This document shows, one piece after another, positions 36,201 to 48,200 of a DNA stretch of 64,000 nt. The position numbers were made by a program, and so were the translations under genes. The DNA comes from Bubalus kerabau. Taxonomy: Eukaryota; Chordata; Mammalia; Artiodactyla; Bovidae. Location of the stretch: contig NC_073630.1 in NCBI RefSeq assembly GCF_029407905.1, positions 33,205,001 to 33,269,000 on the forward strand. The letters are read 5' to 3'. Within the stretch, counting starts at the first letter, position 1, and every line of letters starts with the position of its first letter. The notes beneath the pieces are model-generated. The model did not search any database. It was not told the origin of the DNA and saw only the letters and a list, made by a program, of their open reading frames with translations.

Positions 36201-39200
36201 ACCTGAATTAACTCACTAGCCAACTTCAATGTTGCTTCTATACTGAGTAGTTCAAATTTTGTGTTGATATTTGAGAAGGCTGGTGGGATAAACTTTCTCT
36301 TATTGACTCTCTTGTTGCTCGTTGTAGTTGATGAAGACCTAGTAAAAAGGCAGCGTGAAAAAGATTTTTTTTTAATGAAAGGCTTTTGAAACAGGTAAGT
36401 AGACCTATTTGTAACTTAGCCTTCACTTAATAAGCATCACAGAGAATATTTTTTTGGAGACACAAATGAACATATACCCCAGTTTGGAGGAAGGTGGATG
36501 AAAACAGAACATTTGTTGAAAACCTACTATATGCTGGCATCATGCTAAGCATTTTATGTTACTTGATGTAATTTTTACAATACTAAGTACTTAATTATCC
36601 CATATAGAGATATAGAAATATTAACCTTTTATTCCCCCAAAAGCACACAGTTAATAAGTGTATATGCTGACTTTAAAGCCCATGTTCTGTTAAACAAAAT
36701 CAACTTAGACAATTAATATAGCTTCCATTTAAGGTAAAATGGAAATAAACTGGTTTTATTTCTATTAAGACTGAATTCATTTCAAAGTAGATAAATGACA
36801 TACTGGATAAGGATATTTACTTTTTTACCTAGGATGTCATTACGGTGAAAAAAATGAAATACCACAAGTTAGATCATAACAATCCAAATTAGAATGTAGA
36901 CTTTTTCTATCACTTTACAGTGAATTCAACATGTCACTTCCAATTTTTTAAAGAAAGGGACAAGGTGGTTGACAAATTAAAAATGAAGATATAGGTTATG
37001 TCAAGAATAAAATCAGTATCAATACATATACTGTATTAAAGCTGTAAAATGTTACATAATTTTAAATGTTTAATAATTTGCAACATAAAAGTACAAATAA
37101 AAAAATAAAAACACTCAAAAGATCCTTAAGAAATTATTCCGTAAAAAAGGAGAAATATCTGCAGTAATCCCTGTTAGCCCCAGCCACAATAAATAAATAA
37201 ATAGATGAATTGTTGGGAAATGATGTGTACCCCCCTTTCTCTTTTTAATTACTAATGAAGAGGAACCCCATAATCCCCCAAAGAAAATTAACACTTCATT
37301 GGCAAAAATTTGTGTAATGTACTTTTACTCCATTTTCATTTTCATGATTAGTCACCATTTTTGAATACCAATGACCCAAAGGTAAATAATGACTTACATT
37401 GTTAAGAGGTACTGTGTTAGAGGTAGAGTAGCTGGATTAAAGTAGTCCCGAATATTTTTTAAAGTGGTCAGCTCTGTGCTGGCATTACAAACCAATAAGG
37501 CGTGGACCACTGCTGTAGACAGAATACAAAAAATGAACATTTAATGTAAACAAATGGGCCATTAAAAAAACTATTAAATGTCCATATAACTCAGAGTTAT
37601 ATGGATTAGTCACAACATAAAATAAATCCTTAAGTATATGCAGAGGTCCTTTTATCCATTAACCAGTATACTACCTGCTCATTCATCCTTTATAAACCGC
37701 ATAATAGATCAGATTTGGACTTCCATATACCAGTTAATGAAACAAGGACAACCGTTTTGAGCCAGGGCGTGGTGACACTGCTTAGCAGCTGGCAGTTCCA
37801 TTTAACCAGCACACCACACTGTATTGGATGGTAGTGTGTGTGTAATTTCAACATTTTTTCCCTCAGTTACTTTATAGAAAAATAAGGAAAGCAGAAAATT
37901 AGAATGCTGTTTATTGGTGAGGAAACAACTGCAACAAATTTGAAAATATGCATTTGAAAAATGACAAATGTTCATTTAATTAGGCTCTTATTGAACTCAA
38001 GCTGATTGACTAGGTTTATTCAGTTCTAAAGGGAAAAAAAATCAAGTTTAAAAAGTCTATGAAATAGGTGAAGTGGGTCATTAAATGCCACGTCTTAATT
38101 AGTTAGGGATCAAATTCAACCATCAGAAATTATTCCAGAGATCAAAATTTATAGAGAAGTAACAGATTCATAGAATTGGATAGGGATTCAGCTTACCAGG
38201 CTGGGAAGATCCCTGGAGAAGGGAAAGGCTACCCACTCCAGTATTCTGGCCTCAAGAATTCCATGGACTATATAGTCCATGGGGTCGCAAAGAATCAGAC
38301 ACAACTGAGTGACCTTCACTTTCACTTTGAGCTTACTAAAGCTTTATTAAAAACTAATAATAATTAAAAAAAAAAAAACTAATAATAATTTAAAAATAAA
38401 TAAATAAGGCTCATACCCTATTTGGAGAAGGCAATGGCACCCCACTCCAGTACTCTTGCCTGGAAAATCCCATGGACGGAGGAGCCTGGTGGGCTGCCGT
38501 CTATGGGGTCGCTAAGAGTCGGATTCAACTGAGTGACTTCACTTTCACTTTTCACTTTCATGCATTGGAAAAGGAAATGGCAACCCACTCCAGTGTTCTT
38601 GCCTGGAGAATCCCAGGGACGGGGGAGCCTGGTGGGCTACCGTCTATGGGGTCGCACAGAGCTGGACATGACTGAAGCGACTTAGCAGCAGCAGCAGCAT
38701 ACCCTATTGTGTTATTAAGAATTTCTTGGGACCTCCTTGGCAATCTAGATGTTAAGATTCCATGCTCCCAATACAGGGGGCACAGGTTGACTCCTGGTTA
38801 GGGAACTAAGATCCTGCATGCCATACAATATGGCCAAAAAGAAAAAAAAGAGTTTCTAAAGGCAGATGATAAGATAGCCTCAAAATGAAAATCATTGTAT
38901 CCAACTGCTCACAAAGTCTCTTGTAAAATCTACAAGACCTTCTCAATATAAAAATGGCTTATTAAATATATACTACTACAACAAACCAAGAGAATTAAAT
39001 AAATCAAGAACCAGAACTTCTAAGAAATTAAGAAAATTCTTATTTATATTTTTAGAAATCAAGTATATACCATGTAAAATTCAACTATAACAGAACACTT
39101 AAGTGAGAGGTCAAGATTTTACTGTACTGTTAGTTAGTGCTCTGGGACTTGAGCTATAGAAATATTTTGTTGTATACACATTTTTACTACTACTACTAAG

Positions 39201-42200
39201 TCACTTCAGTCCTGTCCGACTCTGTGCGACCCCAAAGACGGCAGCCCACCAGGCTCCCCCGTCCCTGGGATTCTCCAGGCAAGAACGCTGGAGTGGGTTG
39301 CCATTTCCTTCTCCAATGCAGGAAAGTGAAAAGTGAAAGTGAAGTTGCTCAGTCGTGTCCGACTCTTAGCGACCTCATGGACTGCAGCCTACCAGGCTCC
39401 TCCATCCATGGGATTCTCCAGGCAAAAGTACTGGAGTGGGGTGCCATTGCCTTCTCCAAATACACATTTTTAGGAACATCGTATACAGTAATAGGAAGTA
39501 GTGAAAGTGAAAGTAGCCCAGTCGTGTCTGACTCTTTGCAACTCCCCACTGTCTGACTCTATATGATCCATGGAATTCTCTAGGCCAGAACACTGGAGTG
39601 GGTAGCCTTTCTCTTTTCCAGTGGATCTTCCCAATCCAGGAATTGAACTGGGGTCTCCTGCATTGCAGATGGATTCTTTACCAACTGAGCTATCAGGGAA
39701 GCCCAATAGGAAGTAGAGGCGGATGTTTTTTGTTGGCTTTGTTATTGCTACCAATCCATCTGCCTCCACCCCCCTCATGCATGTGTGCTCAGTCATGCGA
39801 TCCCATGGACTGCAGCCCACCAGGTTTTTCTGTCCATGGACTTTTCCAGGCAAGAATACCGGAGTGGGCTGCCATTTCCTTCTCCCTTTTTGTTGGCTTT
39901 AATCAAATAATTCCACACAAAGTTAGCAGGCTTGCTTACAGTGCATAACATGTCTTTCATCCTTTTTTAATATAAAGTAATATGGTCATAGTAATACTTA
40001 CTGTTAGTGGGCCAGTTCGAAGGGAAATAACCTTTCAAAGGTAGAAGCTCTACCTCATTGATAGATGATGGTCCAAAGAAAGTACTACATGCAATAAAAG
40101 TATCCAATTCAAAGTCTAGGGTTTTCGAAATCACCCAAAGATCATCTGAAAAGACAAACACTTCTACAGGTCTCAGAACAATGCTCAATCCAAAGCTACC
40201 TCGGATTTTCGTTGATGCTTAGTCCTACACTGTTTTTCAAAAAACAAATATGGTTATCATAATTGACATGATTCCACCCAGAGAGCAGAACTCATAACAT
40301 TTCATTTCCATGATTTTAACTCAATTTTATGCTTTTAAAGTTACTTCATAATTATTTTTTTAAAAAACACTATAAATAAAAACAACATCTAACTCATTTT
40401 TCTCTTATAAAACAGTTTTATAGCTACATTTTATTTTCCCAAGGGAGAATATTAGCCTAAAAACATGCTCTGCCCTTTAATGGTTTCCATGCTCAAATTA
40501 ATCTGGCAATCTGTGCACAGAATACAAGTTCCAGTTAAGAGATGCTCCAGATTAATGAATGTTCTCCTTTCTTCTCCACAGTACACTGAGCACTCATGGC
40601 TAGCAGGCTACTTTCCAGACTGCCCCTGCATTATTTCTACCATCAGTTTGAATTTACACCTACAAAGAGTCAATTGCACTTGTTCTAAAACTTACTTATA
40701 ATATTAATAGCTGTATTTGCTACTATACTTTTATAACTTAGTGATTTCCCTGGTGGCTCAGATGGTAAAGCATCTGCCTACAATGCGGGAGACCCAGGTT
40801 CAATTCTTGGGTCGGGAAGATCCTCTGGAGAAGGATATGGCACCCCACTCCAGTACTCTTGCCTGGAGAATCCCATGGACGGAGGAGCACGGTAGGCTAC
40901 AGCCCATGGGGTTGCAAAGAGTCGGACACGACTGAGCAACTTCACTCACTCTTCTATAACTTAATCACTATAAGTATGAAGGGGAAAATTATTGTTTAAA
41001 GAAAACTACGTTCCTACTTTGGTAAGTCCAATGTAAATCACATATTAAAACTGAAAAATCTTGAATTAAGGTTATTTGTTTAATGTGGAGCCAATTTTTT
41101 AAATTTTTATATTAACTCACATTCAATACCCCCACAGAACTATTTTTTTTTTTAAGAAAATATGTTTAGGAAACAGGAAAAGCTGACCTATAGTATAATT
41201 TATACCTAATTTATTTAAAAATATCTGCCAATTGAGGTAACATATACTTAAGCAATTTCCTATTTGCAAATACTTTTTTATTTAATATTGACAATTTTTA
41301 AAAAGATCTCCAATTCAAAATAGTTGACAGAAAAAAACCTCTTTCTCCCTAAATCCTATTGAAATGACAGAAGAAATATGAAATCCAAATCCAGTACAGT
41401 ACTGGAAAACAGCCAGCAGTGGGGCAGGGAAAGCCAGACTTATTTCAGAGGTTCTTAAGGAAGTCACAAAGGGAACGGAACAAAAAGGATGATAAAATCT
41501 TACAAAGCTGGAAAACCACTAATCCTTCACAGAGAGAAAGGAATTCTGAAAACACACACACAAAGAATTTCCCCCAACAGATTCCTAGGTTAACTCCAAG
41601 CTTACCAATCAAGGAATTATGGGTACAGAAGGCCAACTGGGACATTATTTAATAGATGATGGAATAATCCTATCACTCTTGGAGCAGTTGACTCCAGAAT
41701 CCATCCTGAGGTTAAACTCTGGGGAAAAAACTAAGGCTACAGAGAGGACTTTGAGCATGAGAAATGGGGCAGCAACCCACATAACTGCTAAGAACCTAGG
41801 ATAGGTAAATAGATCAGAGTCCATCAGCAGGTCATGTATGTATGGGAATTTTGTTTTTTAAGTAAAACACAATAACCTATGTTACATTCTGGGTCAGCAG
41901 ACATTTTAAATGTCAGATAGGTAGTATTATTATTATTGTTTTATACATGAAAGAAGATAGTCACTATATATATATATTTATATATCAACAAAAGATTACA
42001 TGAAAAATATATAAGAACTGTAAGATTATAAACAACACAATAATAAAATGGGTAAGAAGAAATATATAACTAATAAACACATGAAGAGCTATTCAACATC
42101 ACTGGCAAGCAGAGAAATGCAAACTAAAACCACAGTGAGATCATTTTATACTCATTTGAGTCTGCTGAGTCACCAGACAGGAGCATAAATTGATGTAACC

Positions 42201-45200
42201 GCTTTAGAAATCAGTTGGGCACTAGAGCCTACAGGTTTGTGTGGCATTTTCATTTCCTGTAACAGCATTTTCATTCCTAGGATTGTATCTAAAAGAAACT
42301 CTTGCACATCTACAGGATAGCATAAGAATATTTATGGCACACTGTTCACAACGGCAAAACTTAGAAACCAAATGATCATCGATGCAAGAGTGAATGAATG
42401 AACTGTGGCACCGTCACAAAATAAATATGATACACAAGTAATCTAGACTAGATTTTAGATCAACATCAATAATATCTATATACTGCAGCAATATATTATA
42501 CTAGTAAGTAAAAAAGATAAATTCTCTTACAGAACTGTATCACTTGAGTAACATTTTACAAACCTTAAAACTTAAAATATGCTTTCTAAGGAATTCATTT
42601 ATATAAACATATACAAAGGAAAGCAAGATGTTGATGAACACAGGGATGAAAATGCTAACTGCCTTAGGTTAGGAGAAGCAACTGGTAAGTTAGTGGGGTT
42701 TCTCTGTATGAACTATAGGTAGCTATAATAGGTACTAGATTTAGCTTTGCTTTGTTGATTCACTTTTATCATTTAAAATAACTAATCAAATAACTAAAGC
42801 AAGCTAGGTGAGGATAAATCACAAGAGTAGGTCATGAAACCAACATATTAATTAACCCAAATTAGTGTACATAAGGTCCTTAGAAAAATAATTTATTAAG
42901 AATTTTATCTCCAAATATACAAAACCCGGGGTCCAGTGCTGTCATATTGTGCAGCAGTGACAGAAGTGTCAATAAACTCTACATTTTCAGCTTATTTTTG
43001 ATATTAAATTCAGTTCATACAATGCCAAGAGCTAATGTGACTTTTTAAACAAAATTAAACAGTTTTTGGCAGCCTATAATAAGGTTTTTTAAAAAATAAA
43101 ATTTTAAATATATTTTCTAGGGGTGAGGGGGAGAATAAAATATGCTATCTTCAAAAGAAATGGTTTAATTCATTACACAATAATTCACGATATATACTGT
43201 GAAAGTGTACTTTTAAAAATCTCTTTAATACAAAGAATTTACATACAGAGCTGTATGTAACTGAGATGGGGCTTCCAGGTGCCTCAGTGGTAAAGAATCT
43301 GTCTGCCAATAGAGGAGACATAGGAGACTCAGGTTCGATCTCTGGGTCAGGAAGATCCCCTGGAGGAGGAAATGGCAACCCACTCCACTGTTCTTGCCTG
43401 GAAAATTCAATGGACAGAGGAGCCTGGCAGGCTACAGTCCATGGGGTCATAAAGCAGTCAGACACGACTAAGCAACTTGAGCACACAGCACACCACACAT
43501 ATAACTGAGATACAAGGCTAGACTCAGTCACAGCATCATCATATCAACCCACCTTTGCTGTAAGCAGATGAACTTTCTTTCCGACTCAGTTTAAGATAAA
43601 GTTTGCTCTTAGGTTCATTATAAAATTCAGGATCTACAGTAGTAAACTTCTTTAGTTTACCGTACCGTTTTCTTTGAAAATCAAATCCTTTTCTGCAAAA
43701 TGAGTAAGAGACAAACCTGAATTTGAATATTAAAGTATGAAGTTTTTTTTGAGATAATTAACATATACTATATTATTCCAGGTGTACAACATCATGATTT
43801 ATGTGTATACTATGAAATTATCACCATAGTAAGTCAAGTTAACAACCATCACCACACAGTCACAAAGTTGTTTTCTTGTGAAAAAAAAAAAAAAAAAATG
43901 AAGTGTTTTTGTTTATTTTTAAATAAATTAAGGGGAATTCCCTGGTGGCCCAGTGATTAGGATGCCAAGCATTCACTGCAGAGGACCTGGGTTTGATCCC
44001 TGGCTGGGGAACTAAGATCCCACATGCTGCAAGGCATACCAAATAAATAAATATCTTGAATTTTTTTAAAAAGCACTGAAGAACTCATTGCATGTATAAA
44101 ATTTTTTTAAATAAAATTTGTTTATTGTAATGAGAACTCTTACTCTTATCAACTTTCAAATATACAGTAAAATAATATTAACCACAGTCATCATGCTGTA
44201 TACCACATCTGCAGGACTTATTTATTTTGCAACTGGAAGTTTGAAAGTACAAATGTTTTTTAAAAATTTTCTTTAAAACAGAGTATGAAAAGGAAAGAAC
44301 CAAAGAGTGTGTTATGTTTATATGCTTTTATATATTGTTGTTATGATTAGTCACTAAGTCATGTCCAACTCTCTTGTGACCCCATGGACTGTAGCCCCCA
44401 TGGACTTTAACTGTGTAATTCCAGATGTTCAAGCTGGATTTAGAAAAGGTAGAGGAACCAGAGATCAAATCAACAATATCCGTTGGATCATCAAAAAAGC
44501 AAGAGAGTTCCAGAAAAACATCTACTTCTGCTTTATTGACTATGCCAAAGCCTTTGACTGTATGGATCACAATAAACTGTGGAAAATTCTTAAAGAGATG
44601 GGAATACCAGACGACCTTATCTTCCTCCTGAGAAATCTGTATGCAGGTCAAGAAGCAACAGTTAGAACTGGACATGGAATAGCAGACTGGTTCCAAATCT
44701 GGAAAGGAGTACATCAAGGTTGTATATTGTCACCCTGCTTATTTAACTTATATGCAGAGTACATTGTGAGAAATGCTGGGCTGGATGAAGCACAAGCTGG
44801 AATCAAGAAAGCTTATGGAGAAATATCAATAACCCCAGACATGCAGATGACACCACCCTTATGGCAGAAAGCGAAGAAGAACTAAAGAGCATCTTGATGA
44901 AAGTGAAAGAGGAGAGTTTAAAAGCTGCTTAAAACTCAACACTCAGAAAATGAAGATCATGGCATACAGTCCCATCACTTCATGGCAAATAGATGGGGAA
45001 ACAATGGAAACAGTGGCAGACTTTATTTCCTTGGGCTCCAAAATCACTGTAGATGGTGACTGCAGCCATGAAATTAAAAGATGCTTGCTCCTTGGAAGAA
45101 AATCTGTGACCAACCTAGACAGCATATTAAAAAGCAGAGACATTAATTTGCCAACAAAGGTCTGTCTAGTCAAAGCTATGGTTTTTCCAGTATTCATGTA

Positions 45201-48200
45201 TGGATATGAGAGTTGGACTATAAAGAAAGCTGAGCACCAAAGAATTGATGCCTTTGAACTGTGGTGTTGGAGAAGACTCTTGAGAGTCCCTTGGACTGCA
45301 AGGAGATCAAACCAGTCCATCCTAAAGGAAATCAGTCCTGAATATTCATTGGAAGGACTGATACTGAAGCTGAGATTCCAATTCTTTGGCCACCTGAGGC
45401 GAAGAACCGACTCATTTGAAAAGACTGTGATGCTGGGAAAGATTGAAAGCAGGAGGAGAAGGAGACAACAGAGGATGAGATGGTTGGATGGCATCACCGA
45501 CTTGATGGACATGAGTTTGAGCAAGCTCTGGGAGTTGGTAATGGACAGGGAAGCCTGGTGTGCTGCAGTCCATGGGGTCGCACAGAGTCCAACATGACTG
45601 AGTGACTGAACTGAACTGGACTGTAGCCAAACAGGCTCCTCTGTCCATGAGATTTCCCAGGCAAAAATACTGGAGTGGGTTGCCATTTTCTTCTCCAGGG
45701 GATCTTCCTGACCCAGGGATCAAACCCACATCTCTTTCTACTCATGCATTGGCAGGTGAGTTCTTTACCACTGAGCCATCTGAGAAACCCACTTTCATAT
45801 GTATATATCAGTTCAGTTCAGTTCAGTTCAGTTGCTCTGTCTTGTCCGAATCTTTGCAACCCCATGAATTGCAGCACGCCAGGCCTCCCTATCCATCACC
45901 AACTCCCAGAGTTCACTCAAACTCACGTCCATCGAGTCAGTGATGCCATCAAGCCATCTCATCCTATGTCGTCCCCTTCTCTTCCTGCCCCCAATCCCTC
46001 TCAGCATCATAGTCTTTTCCAATGAGTCAACTCTTCGCATGAGGTGGCCAAAGTACTGGAGTTTCAGCTTTAGCATCATTCCTTCCAAAGAGCACCCAGG
46101 ACTGATCTCCTTTAGAATGGACTGGTTGGATCTCGTATATATACACAATAAAAATATATTGTGTCAAAGACAAGCCTCACAGAAACATCATTACTTTTAA
46201 AAGAGACAATTAGGAATAGTATCTAAAAGACTACTTCAGTTTCTATAACTGTAAAATGGAGTAACAGACTATATTTCCATAAGCTTATAAATTATGGCAA
46301 TTAAATGAAATAATATTTCAGAGTGTTTAGAAGAGTACCTGACATATACAAGCTCCCAATAAATGCTGTTATTATTAAATTATCATCCAAATGCTCATTA
46401 TTTCACTTTTTGGGTAATTCAACTTTTATAACGACTGTTTCCAAAAAGTAGCATTCTATGATACTATAAACTATGTAGTTGAGGTTTGTGAATGATCACT
46501 ATGTATTATCCTGCACTGATAAAAATTATTCTTGGGATTTGTTCCACAGAGTTTTCCTTAGGATTATGATTAATGTAAAAGTGGTTAGAAAAATGGCATT
46601 CCTGCCAGTAATCTTCATATTGCTGACACTGTTCAATGTTTGTTTAATGTGGTTTAGTTGCTAAGTTGTGTCCGACTCTTTGCGACCCTATGGACTGTAA
46701 CCCACCAGGCTCCTCTGTCCATGGGAGTTTCCAGGTAAGAATACTGGAGTGGGTTACCATTTCTTTCTCCAGGGGATCTTCCTGATGCAGGGATCAGGAA
46801 TGTCCTGCATCTCCTGCATTTGCAGGCAGATTCTTTACCACTGAGCCACCCCAAATATCTGCTCAATATTTAGAGAGGACCAAAAACAGCTTTAGAGAAT
46901 TATTCCCATTTTATAGTTATAAAAACTGAGGTATCTTTGAGATATTTTTCCTAACTCAAACTCTTTGAAAACTGGTGATAATTCTTTGAGGTTACTATTT
47001 TGATACAATTAGAGGCAGTTACTTAGCATCATAAAACATACCTCACGAAAAGTTGGCATTCCTCATAGAGGGGTATCTTTTGACTTCTTAAGTAGAAGCC
47101 AATACTTTTTATATCACTTAAAACCATGCTAGGTAGAGATTTTTCCTGTGTTAAATATCCTGGGGTCATTTCTTCAAACCACTTAAAAAATTTACATTGG
47201 TCAGCTTTGGGTCCATCACAGGTATAAAAGAGACGACCCTGAGGGGACAAAGATATTGAAACTTAGTGAGAAAAATCATGTTTTTATTTATTTATTTTAC
47301 TGTTTTAGTACCATGTTTGTCAAGACTTTTCTAAAGGCTGCTTGGAGACTTCTCCAATATTATCTATGAATTCTTGCTTTTGTAACTAAATTTAAATCCA
47401 AATTTACATACTCAATTAACGAAGTGGAATATGCAAGCAGTGGAGGAAAGCTGTATTATGAGTGAAAGTACAGTTTCGAGTACAAATCATCAGTCAACAT
47501 TACCCACATTTCACTAACTTAACTTCTTCCATAATAATGTCATCAGCAATATGAATTAAGGCAGTGTGCTTCTCTACTCCTCTGGCCGTATCAGCTTTGT
47601 TACTCGTACTAGAGGCCAGTCTCAGCTTTACTTTCTTCAGGCTCATCCCTGCATTCTCTAAGCCCTCAGGTGGGGACATATTCCCTTCTCAGTGCCCTTC
47701 CAGTAATTTGCACATCCCTCCTATTTTATACATTCCAGTATTATATAAAATTTCCTTTTACATCTTGTTCTCCATCTGCTACTATGCAGCAAGTTCCCAA
47801 GCAATCTGAAAGCTGATCTTAACTCATATTTTTGTATCCTCGAAGGCAGATCATCTTTCAGGAAAAATGTACTGAGTGTGTACTATATGTTAGTTACTAA
47901 TGCCTCAAGCAGAAGACTCCTAGTCAAGACTTAACACTTTAAACTTGTTGTAAAGCAACAGGTACCAAGACTTTTATAAACAAGTAAGTCTAACAAAAGG
48001 AGGGGAAGAGGGAAAAATACCTTATTTGGACCTTCCTTTTTAACCATGACCAGTTTTGCAGGCTGCTGATGATGGCAGGATGGCACATTATTTTCTACAT
48101 TTTTCAGTTTGTCTCCATTTGATGATGTGTAAAATGATATGTCAACTTTTGAAAGAGCTTTGTGCAACCTTTGTGCCAATCCAAATAGCAATATATTTAA

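Noticed and set aside
44361..45597. Reverse transcriptase frames as a host gene, retron or diversity-generating system
   Set aside because: Sequence, tail and flanks identify a BovB retrotransposon with frame breaks.
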